Notes: generated by a model from the letters alone, not told the origin. A stretch of DNA of 64,000 bases from Massilia sp. R2A-15 (GCF_030704305.1 NZ_CP131935.1:2418001-2482000), one strand, 5' to 3'. Shown: positions 17,924 to 28,237, numbered from the stretch's first letter. Made by a program: numbers and translations.

Positions 17924-20818
17924 TTAGAACGAATAGCGCGCGCTGAACTTCACGGTGCGCATCGGACCGGCGACGCTGCCGGGCACGCCCAGGTTGGCGT
18001 TGTCGCCGCCCAGGTAGTTCTTGGGAGGCGTCGACGGACCGCCAACCCACGAGTCGTAGCCACTGTAGTTGATCGTGTTGAACAGGTTCAGCACGTCCAT
18101 GCGCAGGCCGATCTTGCCGAAGCCGACCTGGATGTCCTTCGACAGCGCCAGATCGACTTCGCGGAACGGACCGCCCTCGCCCTTCTGCGAGAAGCAAGTG
18201 CCGGGGGTCGTAGCAGTCGGGAAGCCCCCCGAGCAGTTGACGATGCGGTATGGCAGGCCGGAACCGAGCGTGACTTTCGACGACAGCATGATCCCCCATG
18301 GCAGCAGGCGGTCGGTCAGGCCGGACATGACCAGGCGATGGCGTTCAACGTCTTTCGATGGATGCCAGGCCAGCGGGAAGCGGCCATAGGTCCAGTTGAA
18401 CAAGTCGTTGGTCCACTCATTGTGCGTGGTTTCGCCTTTGGAGAACGTGTAGGTCGCCGCAAGGCCCCAGCCCGATGACACCGAATACGGCTTGTCGCCT
18501 TTTGCGTAGGCCGTCTGGGTGCGCGCCTCGGTGATGAAGTCGCCCAGCACCAGGGTGCCGAATGGAGGCACGGAGCCGAACAGCGGATCGATCGGGCTTT
18601 GCGTCCCGAAGCCGCCATTGACGTCGCGGTTGCCGCCGAACCAGTTGAACTGATTGTGGCTGCGCGAATACGTGTATCCAAGCTCGGTATTCCACACGCT
18701 CACGCCCTGACGCAAGCCGAGGCTGAACTGGTCGGTGTAAGGCATCTTGTGGTCGCTGCGGATCATCCAGATCTCGCCGTTGGGCTGGGCGTTCTTCTGC
18801 AGCTCGTCCAGCGCCGCGTTGGCGATGGTGCGATCGTAGGCGCGTCCGAAGCCGCCGAACACCACGGTGTTGCGGTCGCCGTTGACGTCGTACGAGAAGC
18901 CCACGCGCGGCTGGTAAGCGTTCTTGAACGGCTTGCGGTTCGATCCGGTGCTGATGAAGTCACCAATGACCACCCCGCCCTTGGCCAGCGACTGCCCATA
19001 GGTCTGGCCGGCGGGAGCGCCAGGACGCGGATCCTGCGCGCCGAAAACCGCGGTGCGATCGGCCGGCGTGACGTAGCTGTCGTTGAGCATATTGCTCTCG
19101 TAATCCCAGCGCATGCCCAGGTTCAGCTCCAGCTTCGGATTGACCTTCCAGTCGTCCTGCAGGTACAGGCCATATTGGTTGTCGTTGTATTTCACGGTGA
19201 TCGGCGCGAGCGCCGGGTCGGTCTGGTACACGGTTGCGATACCGGTCTTGTTGTCGATCAGTTCGTGCAGGATGTCCACGCTGCGCGAGGTTCCGCCCAG
19301 GTTGAAGTCGACGTGCTTGGCCTTGAACCCGCCTTTCACCGTGTGGCCTTGCACGCCGGTCCAGGTCAGGTCGTCGGCCAGCGAATAGCCGGTCTGGCGG
19401 CGATCCTGGGCGTCGGGCGAGCCGCCGGCAAACAGCACATCCAACGTGTTGTTCGGCGTATTGCTCGGGGAGACCACGTACTTGATGAACGGCGTCGTCA
19501 GCAAAGCGTGCGGATTCCAGGTGTAGTTCTCGTATCCGAAACGCGCCTCGTTGAGGAAGTCGCCATGCGTCCACTCGTGCTTAACGTCGAAGCGGGTCTC
19601 GTCGTTGCGGCGGTCCTTCTCGTTGCCCGGCACGGACAGCTTGACGTCCTCCGGTGTGCGATCGTTTTCGCGCCGGATGCGGGTCGATACTTCGAGCCGC
19701 TGGTCCTCGCTCAGCTGCGCGTCGATCTTACCGAGGAACAGGTGCTCCTTGAATTTGGCCGTGGTCGAACCGGCCTGCGCCAGCAGTCCCGGCACGATGC
19801 CGGCATTCGGCAGCAAATTCTGATTCTGCGCGACGACCTGGCGCGGAGAATTGATGTCCTTGCCCTCATAGGCGGCGAAGAAATGCACCGCATCCTGCTT
19901 GATCGGTCCGCCCAGGTTGAAGCCGTACTGGCTCTGGGTGTAGCTCGGGCGGTCGACGCCCGCGGCGCGGTTCTTCTTCTGGAACGGATCGTAGGCCGTC
20001 AGGCTCGAACCGGTGCGGTCGTAGAACACCTCGCCGTGGAAGTCGTTGGTGCCCGACTTGGTGATCGCGGTGATCGCGCTCGAGCTGACCTGGTCGTATT
20101 CGGCCTTGTAGTTCTGCGAGATGACCTTGTATTCCGCCACCGCCGACTGCGGGAACGGATTGCCGCGCGACGAATCGAGGCCGGTGACGCCGCCGCGCAG
20201 GATGTAGTTCTTCTGTCCCACGCCGTCGATGAAGACGTTGACGTTGTCCTGGTTCTGCGAGCCGCTCTGCAGCTTGCCCTGGCCGGTGGCGGGATCGACG
20301 TCGAAGCGCACGCCCGGCGCCAGGTCGGCGAACGCGAGGAAGTTGCGGGTCACCTGAGGCGTGTTTTCAATTTGCGCACGCGACACGCTGGTGCCCACTT
20401 CCGAGGTCTTGACGTCCTTGCGCTGCAGCGAACCCTTGATCACGACGCGCTGCGAGCCCGGCGCCGGGGCCGCGCCGGCGGCGCCAACGGCCAGGTCGAC
20501 CGAGGCGGTCTCGCCGATGGCCACCGTGACCGCCTCGGACTTCTCGGCGCCGACCTGGATCTGGTACACGCCAGGGGCCAGGCCGGTGAGCACGTAGCTG
20601 CCGTCGGCCGCGGTGACGGTCCGGTAGGTAAAGCCGGTGGCGCGGTTGACTGCGACGATCTGGGTGGCGGCTTGCGCGGGGGCGCCTGCCTGGGTGATCT
20701 GGCCCTTGATGGTCGAGGTGCTCAACTGCGCGTACGCCGGTGCGCACGCCAGCATCGCCGCGGTCGACAGGCCGAGCAAGGCCATGCGCAGTTCGCGAAC
20801 TCCAGTCTTCATCTTCAT
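17924..20818 (-). CDS. TonB-dependent receptor, Oar-like, with carboxypeptidase-regulatory-like domain
   Basis: Outer-membrane receptor, 964 residues. A signal peptide ends at AYAQ; then comes a carboxypeptidase-D-regulatory-like beta domain (about 35-115, ADGSYVLTGLAPGVYQIQVG), a plug domain and a long beta-barrel. The C-terminus KFSARYSF ends in the Phe needed for barrel assembly. The group is Oar-like, common in oligosaccharide uptake loci of Oxalobacteraceae and xanthomonads. A strong AGGAG precedes the ATG. It lies 33 bp after lacI and ahead of the glucanase, so it likely imports long glucan fragments into the periplasm. Confidence 0.92.
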   Translation of the reverse strand: MKMKTGVRELRMALLGLSTAAMLACAPAYAQLSTSTIKGQITQAGAPAQAATQIVAVNRATGFTYRTVTAADGSYVLTGLAPGVYQIQVGAEKSEAVTVAIGETASVDLAVGAAGAAPAPGSQRVVIKGSLQRKDVKTSEVGTSVSRAQIENTPQVTRNFLAFADLAPGVRFDVDPATGQGKLQSGSQNQDNVNVFIDGVGQKNYILRGGVTGLDSSRGNPFPQSAVAEYKVISQNYKAEYDQVSSSAITAITKSGTNDFHGEVFYDRTGSSLTAYDPFQKKNRAAGVDRPSYTQSQYGFNLGGPIKQDAVHFFAAYEGKDINSPRQVVAQNQNLLPNAGIVPGLLAQAGSTTAKFKEHLFLGKIDAQLSEDQRLEVSTRIRRENDRTPEDVKLSVPGNEKDRRNDETRFDVKHEWTHGDFLNEARFGYENYTWNPHALLTTPFIKYVVSPSNTPNNTLDVLFAGGSPDAQDRRQTGYSLADDLTWTGVQGHTVKGGFKAKHVDFNLGGTSRSVDILHELIDNKTGIATVYQTDPALAPITVKYNDNQYGLYLQDDWKVNPKLELNLGMRWDYESNMLNDSYVTPADRTAVFGAQDPRPGAPAGQTYGQSLAKGGVVIGDFISTGSNRKPFKNAYQPRVGFSYDVNGDRNTVVFGGFGRAYDRTIANAALDELQKNAQPNGEIWMIRSDHKMPYTDQFSLGLRQGVSVWNTELGYTYSRSHNQFNWFGGNRDVNGGFGTQSPIDPLFGSVPPFGTLVLGDFITEARTQTAYAKGDKPYSVSSGWGLAATYTFSKGETTHNEWTNDLFNWTYGRFPLAWHPSKDVERHRLVMSGLTDRLLPWGIMLSSKVTLGSGLPYRIVNCSGGFPTATTPGTCFSQKGEGGPFREVDLALSKDIQVGFGKIGLRMDVLNLFNTINYSGYDSWVGGPSTPPKNYLGGDNANLGVPGSVAGPMRTVKFSARYSF

Positions 20819-20851
20819 GCAAGTCTCCTGATTTTTGATTTCTAAGTTTTT

Positions 20852-21883
20852 TTAAACTGCGATACGGCCTGCGACCGTGGGGGAGCCGCAGGATCTTCGA
20901 ACAACCAACTCTGTTTGCAGCACCTGGACCGAGTTTCTGGTGCCTTCCGGGTTCTCGATCTGGAACGCCAGGCCCTCCAGCGCCCGGCTGCCCATGTCCG
21001 TCATGCGCACGCGCACCGTGGTCAGGGGCGGCGAAATGAAACGCGCCATCGGGATATCGTCGAAGCCGACCAGCGCCAGGTCGCGCGGAACCTGTATCCC
21101 GGCTTCGTTGAGAGCGAACAGGCAGCCGATCGCCATCATGTCGTTGGCGGCGAATACGGCGTCCGGCAAGCGCTTGAGCGCCTGCATCTGCTGGCCGCAG
21201 CGATAGCCCGAATCCTCGGTGAAGTCGCCGCGCACCACGCTGACGTCCTGCGGGTCGTAGGCCGGCACAAGGCGCGCCATGGTTTCGCGAAAGCCGCGCA
21301 GGCGCTCCCCTGCCTCGAAATTGTTGGCCGGGCCGGCGATCATCATGATGCGCCGGTGCCCCATCTCCACCAGGTGCTGCACCATGGCCGCGGCGCCGCC
21401 GTAATTGTCGACCGCCAGCGACGAGTAGTCGTGCGTGGTGTCGAGCGTATTGAGCAGCACCACCGGCAGCACGCCGGGCAGGTTATCGGACAGGAAGCTG
21501 GCATCGATGTGGGGCGACATGATGATCAGGCCATCGACCCGGCCGCTCATCGCGCGCAGCGCAGCCGCCGCTTCGCCGGCGTCGCCATGCGAACTCGATA
21601 CCAGCAGGTGCAGGCCGCGCCGGCGCGCCGCCATGTCGATGCCGCGAATGAGCTCGGAAAAGAATTCTCCATACAGGTCGGGCAGCACCACGCCGATGGT
21701 GTCGGTACGGCTGGTCGACAGGCTGCGCGCGCCGCTGTGGGGAATGTAGCGCAGGCTGCGCGCTGCCTCCAGAACCAGGTTGCGGGTGTCGTCGGTAACG
21801 TTGGCGTGTCCGTTCAAGGCACGCGACACGGAAGCCACCGAAACGTTCGCCGCGCGCGCCACATCCTTGATCGTTACCGCCAT
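20852..21883 (-). CDS. LacI-family transcriptional regulator
   Basis: Sugar-responsive repressor, 343 residues. The N-terminal helix-turn-helix TIKDVARAANVSVASVSRAL and hinge helix (HSGARSLSTSRT) are followed by a periplasmic-binding-protein-like effector domain (GVVLPDLYGEFFSELIRGID, VGFDDIPMARF). It is divergent from the GH94 gene and leads the receptor-glucanase-transporter operon. Two LacI-type dyads lie in the 216-bp divergent region, so it probably controls both arms and itself. Confidence 0.93.
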   Translation of the reverse strand: MAVTIKDVARAANVSVASVSRALNGHANVTDDTRNLVLEAARSLRYIPHSGARSLSTSRTDTIGVVLPDLYGEFFSELIRGIDMAARRRGLHLLVSSSHGDAGEAAAALRAMSGRVDGLIIMSPHIDASFLSDNLPGVLPVVLLNTLDTTHDYSSLAVDNYGGAAAMVQHLVEMGHRRIMMIAGPANNFEAGERLRGFRETMARLVPAYDPQDVSVVRGDFTEDSGYRCGQQMQALKRLPDAVFAANDMMAIGCLFALNEAGIQVPRDLALVGFDDIPMARFISPPLTTVRVRMTDMGSRALEGLAFQIENPEGTRNSVQVLQTELVVRRSCGSPTVAGRIAV

Positions 21884-21917
21884 AAGATCGTGCCTTCGTT
21901 AAGATAATTGCGCAAAA

Positions 21918-21929
21918 GTAACCGATTAC
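21918..21929. promoter_or_regulatory. LacI-type operator 1
   Basis: GTAA-CCGA-TTAC, a palindrome with a central CG as in LacI/GalR-family operators, 35 bp upstream of lacI. It shares the GTAA..TTAC arms with the second site near the GH94 gene. Confidence 0.6.
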
Positions 21930-22058
21930 ATTTTTCTAATGTAGCGCATTTTTTTTACGATGGCAGTGTTTTTCAAGCGTTTTTCACCGCTATACAACAC
22001 TTCTTTCGTTAAAATAATTTCATCAACCGCCGGAAAATGTCGGGTATTATTTGCGCGA

Positions 22059-22072
22059 TGTAAGCGGTTACA
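22059..22072. promoter_or_regulatory. LacI-type operator 2
   Basis: TGTAA-GCGG-TTACA, perfect 5-bp arms around a CG-containing centre, 27 bp before the GH94 start codon. Same arm sequence as the site at 21918, about 140 bp away, so looping between the two is possible. Confidence 0.65.
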
Positions 22073-22099
22073 GTTCACTCATTCTCTATCGGCGAGCCC

Positions 22100-25000
22100 A
22101 TGACACCAACTTCCACCAGCCCTGCATCCGGCGCCCGCCTGCTGTCGAACGGCCGCTTTTCCACGCTGATCACGGCCGCCGGCAGCGGCTACAGCGAACT
22201 GCCGGATTTCGCGCTGACGCGCTGGCAAGGCGACCCGGTGGAAGACGGCGACGGCTCCCTGCTCTACCTGCGCGACGCCGACAGCGGCGAAGCGTGGTCG
22301 CTCGGCGCGCTGTATCCGCGCGCCGGCGCCGCCTACACATCGGGCTCGAACGACGCGGGGGCCTGGCTGGCCTGCACCTTCAGCGACATCGAAGCGCGGC
22401 TCGAGATCGTGGTCAGCGCCGACAGCGACGCCGAACTGCGCAAGCTCACGCTGCGCAACCTGGGCGCGGGCACGCGGCGCATCGACATCACCAGCTACCT
22501 CGAAGTCGTGCTCAACCTGCGCGCGGCCGAGGCATCGCATCCCGCTTTCTCGAAGCTGTTCGTGCAGACCGAAGCGCACGGCGACGCATTGCTGGCGCGG
22601 CGCCGTCCGCGCGGGGCGGGCGAGACCAGCGTGTGGATGGTGCATGCGGTGACCGGCGGCGCCGGCGCCGAATTCGAAACGGACCGCAAGCGCTTCGTCG
22701 GGCGGGCGCGCAGCCTGGCCGCGCCGAAGGCGATGGCGCCCGGCGCGGCGTTGTCCGGCACCGCCGGCAATGTGCTGGACCCGGCCATGAGCCTGCGCCG
22801 CAGCGTGGTGCTGGAGGCCGGCGCGAGCGCCACCGTCACATTCCTGCTCGGCGCCGCGGCCGACCGCGATGCCGCGCTGGCGCTGGCGCGGCGCAGCGCC
22901 GATTTCGATTCCGCCAGCACGCGCGCGGCCACGCGCCAGCGCGACCTGCTGCGGCAGCTGGGCATCGACGCGGCGCAGGCTGCGCGCTACGAGGAACTCG
23001 CCGTCGCCATGCTGTACGGCGACACCGCCCTGCGCACGCGCGCCGGGGTGCAGGAGCGCGCCGCAGGCAGCCCCGGCATCCTGGGCGACTACAATATCCC
23101 GGGCTCGAAGGCGCTGTGCGTGGCGGTGGCCGGCGATGCGAACGTCGCCGAGCTGCTGGACGCGGCACGCTACTGGCAGGCGCTGGCGCAGCCCATCCAC
23201 CTGGCCGTGATCGGCGACGCCGCCGCCTGGCAGGCGCTGCCGCCGAACGTCACGCTGCTCGACCCGGCGCGGGTTCCAGCCGCCGACCTCGATCGCATCC
23301 TGTGCCTGGCGCGCGCCGTCATCGACGGGCCGCTGCCGGTGTTCGCGCCGCGCCAGCCGCGCATCGCCGCCACGCAGGCGCGCGCCGCGCAGGCGCCCTC
23401 GCCCATGCCGGCCGAGACCCTGCAGTTCTTCAACGGGAACGGCGGCTTTTCCGCCGACGGCAAGGAGTACGTCGTGCGGATGGCGTGGGACGCGGCCTCC
23501 GGCCATGTGCGCCCGCCCCTGCCCTGGACCAACGTGATCGCCAACGAGAAGGTCGGCGTCCTGATCAGCGAGACCGGGGCCGGCTACACCTGGAGCCGCA
23601 ACAGCCGCGAGCACCGGCTCACGCCGTGGTTCAACGACCCGGTGCGCGATCCGCACGGCGAAGCCTTTTATGTGCGCGATGAAGAGGACGGCCAGTACTG
23701 GTCGCCGATGCCGGGCCCCGCGCCGGCCGACGCCGCGTACGAAGCCGTGCACGGTTTCGGCTACACGACCTTCCGCCACCACAGCCATGAACTGGAACAC
23801 GAAACCACCGTGTTCGTGCCACGCCACGATCCGCTGAAGATTGTGCGCGTCACCTTGCGCAACCAATCGGCGCGCCCGCGCACGCTGTCGCTGTTCTCGT
23901 TCCAGCAGCTGGTATTGGGCACCACGCCGTTCGACTCCGGGCGCCATGTCGTCACCGGCGCCGAGGACGGCGCGCTGATCGCCTCCAACCGCATGGCCGT
24001 CCCGTTCGACGACGGCGTGACGGTGGCCGCGGCGATTGCCCCAGGCGCGGAACAGCAATGGTTCAGCGCCGACCGCGCCAGCTTCATCGGCGAAGGCGGC
24101 AGCTGCGCGCAGCCGGCGGCGCTCGGCCAGCCGGCGCTGGACGGGCGCAGCGGCGCCGGCCTCGACCCGTGCGCGGCATTCCAGCTTCGCGTCACACTGG
24201 CCCCGGGCGCCACTATCGATTGCGCGTTCGTGCTGGGTGAAACCACGTCGCGTGCCGATTCGCTCGCGCTGCTCCAGCGCTACCGGGCGCCGGGCGCGAT
24301 CGACGCCGCGCTGGCCGAAGTGCGCGCCTTCTGGCGCAGCACCACCGGCGCCATCGAAGTGGCCACGCCGGCGCCGGCGGTGGACCTGATGCTCAACGGC
24401 TGGCTGGCCTACCAGAACCTGAGCTGCCGCATCTGGGGCCGCTCGGCGTTCTACCAGTCAGGCGGAGCGATCGGCTACCGCGACCAGCTGCAGGACTCGA
24501 GCGCGATGATCTACACCTTGCCGGAGATGACGCGCCGCCAGATCCGCCTGCACGCGGCGCACCAGTTCGTCGAAGGCGACGTGCTGCACTGGTGGCATCC
24601 CGAGCCGCTGGAAAAAGGCCTGCGCACGAATTTTTCCGACGACCTGCTGTGGCTTCCCTACGTGACCGCCTTCTACATCAAGTCCACCGGCGACTGGAGC
24701 GTACTCGATGAAGTCGAAGGCTTCCTGTCCGCGCCGCTGCTGGCCGAGGGCGAGGACGAGGAATTCCTCACGCCTTCGCAGTCCGGCCAGAGCGCCGACG
24801 TGTACGAGCACTGTTGCCGCGCGCTCGACCGCTCGCTGACGCAGGGCGCGCACGGCCTGCCCCTGATGGGCACCGGCGACTGGAACGACGGCATGAACCG
24901 GGTCGGCCGCGAAGGCCGCGGCGAAAGCGTGTGGATGGGCTTCTTCCTGTTCCGCATCATCACCGACTTTTTGCCCATGTGCGAACGGCGCGGCGACAGC

Positions 25001-25855
25001 GCGCGCGTCGCCAGCTACACGGCGTATCGCGACCACCTGTCGGTTGCGCTGAACGACACGGGCTGGGACGGCGAATGGTATCGCCGCGCCTACTACGACA
25101 ACGGCGCGGTGATGGGGTCGAAACACAGCGACGAATGCCAGATCGACGCGCTGGCGCAGGCCTGGTCGGTGATCTCGGGCGCGGCGCCGGCGGACCGCGC
25201 GCAGCAGGCGCTCGACGCGATGGAGCAGCGCCTGGTGTCGGACCGCGATGGCCTGATTCGCCTCCTCACCCCGCCGTTCGTCGACACGCCGCAGGACCCC
25301 GGTTACATCAAGGGCTATGTGGCGGGCGTGCGCGAAAACGGCGGCCAGTACACCCACGCGGCCTGCTGGGCCGTGCGCGCGGTGGCCGAAGCGGGCCGCG
25401 GCGAACGCGCGGCGCAACTGCTCGAGATGCTCAGCCCCGTCAGCCATTCGCTGACGCCGGAGGCGGTGGCGACCTACCAGGTGGAGCCTTACGTGATCGC
25501 CGCCGACATCTACGGCGCCGACCCGCACGTCGGGCGCGGCGGCTGGACCTGGTACACGGGATCGGCCGGATGGATGTACCGCGTGGCGCTCGAATCGGTG
25601 CTCGGCTTCACCATCGAAGGGGGCAACACCATCCGCCTGAAACCGGTGGTGCCGAAGTCCTGGCCATCGTATTCGATCCGCTACCGGCTGGCCGACGGCG
25701 CGACGACCTACGAGATCACGGTGAAGCACGCAGCGGGCGCCGCTTCGGCTACACTTGACGGCCAGGCGCTGGGCGTGGCCGACGGCGCCGTGCTGGTGCC
25801 GCTGGCCGCCGACGGCAAGGCGCACCGGGTCGAGATGACCCTGCCGTCCGCCTGA
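22100..25855 (+). CDS. GH94 phosphorylase resembling the C-terminal part of cyclic beta-1,2-glucan synthase
   Basis: A 1251-residue cytoplasmic protein (no signal, no membrane helix). Two successive beta-sandwich (GH94 N-terminal-like) regions are visible, one beginning ARLLSNGRFSTLITAAGSGY and a second with FFNGNGGFSADGKEYV, APLPWTNV-like and SRNSREHRLTPWFNDPV stretches. Then comes the helical catalytic toroid with GTGDWNDGMNRVG (Asp927/Asp930), the motif holding the general acid in GH94. This layout matches the C-terminal half of NdvB/ChvB without its glycosyltransferase, and the 1,2-beta-oligoglucan phosphorylases. Expected reaction: phosphorolysis of beta-1,2-glucooligosaccharides to glucose 1-phosphate. 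GH94 membership is firm; linkage is inferred. Confidence 0.82.
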   Translation: MTPTSTSPASGARLLSNGRFSTLITAAGSGYSELPDFALTRWQGDPVEDGDGSLLYLRDADSGEAWSLGALYPRAGAAYTSGSNDAGAWLACTFSDIEARLEIVVSADSDAELRKLTLRNLGAGTRRIDITSYLEVVLNLRAAEASHPAFSKLFVQTEAHGDALLARRRPRGAGETSVWMVHAVTGGAGAEFETDRKRFVGRARSLAAPKAMAPGAALSGTAGNVLDPAMSLRRSVVLEAGASATVTFLLGAAADRDAALALARRSADFDSASTRAATRQRDLLRQLGIDAAQAARYEELAVAMLYGDTALRTRAGVQERAAGSPGILGDYNIPGSKALCVAVAGDANVAELLDAARYWQALAQPIHLAVIGDAAAWQALPPNVTLLDPARVPAADLDRILCLARAVIDGPLPVFAPRQPRIAATQARAAQAPSPMPAETLQFFNGNGGFSADGKEYVVRMAWDAASGHVRPPLPWTNVIANEKVGVLISETGAGYTWSRNSREHRLTPWFNDPVRDPHGEAFYVRDEEDGQYWSPMPGPAPADAAYEAVHGFGYTTFRHHSHELEHETTVFVPRHDPLKIVRVTLRNQSARPRTLSLFSFQQLVLGTTPFDSGRHVVTGAEDGALIASNRMAVPFDDGVTVAAAIAPGAEQQWFSADRASFIGEGGSCAQPAALGQPALDGRSGAGLDPCAAFQLRVTLAPGATIDCAFVLGETTSRADSLALLQRYRAPGAIDAALAEVRAFWRSTTGAIEVATPAPAVDLMLNGWLAYQNLSCRIWGRSAFYQSGGAIGYRDQLQDSSAMIYTLPEMTRRQIRLHAAHQFVEGDVLHWWHPEPLEKGLRTNFSDDLLWLPYVTAFYIKSTGDWSVLDEVEGFLSAPLLAEGEDEEFLTPSQSGQSADVYEHCCRALDRSLTQGAHGLPLMGTGDWNDGMNRVGREGRGESVWMGFFLFRIITDFLPMCERRGDSARVASYTAYRDHLSVALNDTGWDGEWYRRAYYDNGAVMGSKHSDECQIDALAQAWSVISGAAPADRAQQALDAMEQRLVSDRDGLIRLLTPPFVDTPQDPGYIKGYVAGVRENGGQYTHAACWAVRAVAEAGRGERAAQLLEMLSPVSHSLTPEAVATYQVEPYVIAADIYGADPHVGRGGWTWYTGSAGWMYRVALESVLGFTIEGGNTIRLKPVVPKSWPSYSIRYRLADGATTYEITVKHAAGAASATLDGQALGVADGAVLVPLAADGKAHRVEMTLPSA

Positions 25856-25894
25856 TCCCGGCGCAACCGCACATCCAACAAGACCAGGGCGCAC

Positions 25895-26962
<1,068 letters not shown>

Positions 26963-26980
26963 CCACTGCGGGAGCATTCC

Positions 26981-27436
26981 ATGTTCAGGCAAACCTTGCT
27001 GGCCGCGTGCGCGGTCTTGTGTGTCGGCGCGGCGTCCGCCCAGGCCCTGCCCGCGCCAGGCTACGACGCCACGCTGGCGAAGTCGCTCGGCGGCGACGAC
27101 AGGGGCATGCACGCGTACGTGCTGGTGATCCTCAAGACCGGTCCGAACAAGATGCCCGAGGGCGAGGCGCGCAGCCGGATGTTCCAGGGCCACTTCGCCA
27201 ACATCGAGCGGCTGGCGGCAGACAAGAAGCTGGCGTTGGCCGGCCCGCTGGACGGAGTCGGCGGCTTGCGCGGCATATTCATCTTCGCCACCGACGACAT
27301 CGAGCAGGCCAAGGCCTTCGTGGCGGCCGATCCGGTCATCATCAACGGCGAGATGGTGGCCGAGTACCACAAGTTCTACGGCTCGGCGGGCCTGATGGCG
27401 GTGAACGACATCCACAACAAGATCCGCAAGAAGTAG
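26981..27436 (+). CDS. YciI-like protein with signal peptide
   Basis: 151 residues. An N-terminal export signal (MFRQTLLAACAVLCVGAASAQA) precedes a YciI-like ferredoxin-fold domain (about 45-140): YVLVILKTGPN, a conserved His in FQGHFANIERL, LALAGPLDG and a Asp in FVAADPVI. YciI proteins are normally cytosolic, so an exported version is unusual. GGGAG precedes the ATG and it follows the ATPase gene by 18 bp, possibly by readthrough. Function unknown. A strong terminator lies downstream. Confidence 0.75.
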   Translation: MFRQTLLAACAVLCVGAASAQALPAPGYDATLAKSLGGDDRGMHAYVLVILKTGPNKMPEGEARSRMFQGHFANIERLAADKKLALAGPLDGVGGLRGIFIFATDDIEQAKAFVAADPVIINGEMVAEYHKFYGSAGLMAVNDIHNKIRKK

Positions 27437-27526
27437 CCGGCCGCGCGAAAATGTAATCGGCGTGTAATCCGGCGCGCGCGGCGATCGCGCTATAGTGCGG
27501 GTTCTCTCTCTAAGATGGATTGACAG

Positions 27527-27553
27527 CCGCGCTGGATCAGCGCGGTTTTTTTT
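27527..27553 (+). terminator. Intrinsic terminator
   Basis: Perfect 8-bp stem CCGCGCTG-GAT-CAGCGCGG followed by eight T residues (27546-27553). It ends transcription from the YciI/ATPase/GH94 side. Confidence 0.9.
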
Positions 27554-27581
27554 CGCGCGCGAAAAGCGCACCCCACAAACG

Positions 27582-27609
27582 CCGCCGCCGGCGCAAAGGC
27601 CGGCGGCGG
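27582..27609 (-). terminator. GC-rich hairpin downstream of tRNA-Cys
   Basis: An 11-bp perfect stem with loop GCAAAG, 11 bp past the tRNA 3' end on its own strand. The following run is only GTTTG, so it is a weak intrinsic terminator or an RNA-processing structure. Confidence 0.6.
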
Positions 27610-27620
27610 TGTCGAATGTC

Positions 27621-27694
27621 TGGAGGCGAGGACGGGAATCGAACCCATCTGAACGGCTTTGCAGGCCGTCGCATAACCTCTTTGCTACCTCGCC
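27621..27694 (-). tRNA. tRNA-Cys (GCA), copy 1
   Basis: A 74-nt cloverleaf with encoded CCA. Acceptor stem GGCGAGG/CCTCGCC, anticodon arm ACGGC-CTGCAAA-GCCGT with anticodon GCA, T-loop TTCGATT. It differs from the copy at 32347 at four positions that keep or slightly change pairing. Confidence 0.95.
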
Positions 27695-27913
27695 AAGACC
27701 TATGTTATTCGCCTGGCGCATCCGCGCTTGGAGCGGGATCAAAGATCCGGCCGAATTGTGCGCGAAACCCAACGCTCCCCGTGTGCGGTGCGCTGCCTGT
27801 GCGGGGACCGGTGTAAGCTTGTATTTGTGCCATGGCCGCCACGGCGCAATCACGCTCCACGTGGCCTTGTGGACGCAATCTCCGACAACTATAAACTTTT
27901 TTGTGAGGCAATC

Positions 27914-28204
27914 ATGAAAGCAAAAATCTGGCTGTTTGCATCCCTCGTTTCCCTGGCCGGGATGGCGGTAGCGCAAAGCTCCGCAGTGACCCAGAGCACC
28001 GACCCGTCCAAGATCGCCGAAATCGAGAAGCATGCGCAGGACCTGTCGTCGAACCAGCCGACCAAGGCCGACATGGGGACCATGAAGTCGCACAAGAAGA
28101 TGCACAGGAAGGCGCACAAGAAGATGCACAAGGACATGGACAAGGAAAACATGGACAAGAAGGCGCCCGAAGGCGACACGCCCATGATGGAGAAAAAGGG
28201 CTGA
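27914..28204 (+). CDS. Small secreted Lys/Met/His-rich protein
   Basis: 96 residues. A signal peptide (MKAKIWLFASLVSLAGMAVAQ) is followed by a short linker and a low-complexity, highly charged tail with repeated K-M-H and M-D-K units (KKMHRKAHKKMHKDMDKE). GAGG lies 6 nt before this ATG. Met/His-rich periplasmic tails often bind copper or other metals, but no such site is proven here. It resembles small exported proteins carrying MxKDx-like repeats. Function unknown. Confidence 0.7.
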   Translation: MKAKIWLFASLVSLAGMAVAQSSAVTQSTDPSKIAEIEKHAQDLSSNQPTKADMGTMKSHKKMHRKAHKKMHKDMDKENMDKKAPEGDTPMMEKKG

Positions 28205-28237
28205 CCGGTCCCGAAAACCGGTGGCGGGCATCGCGGC

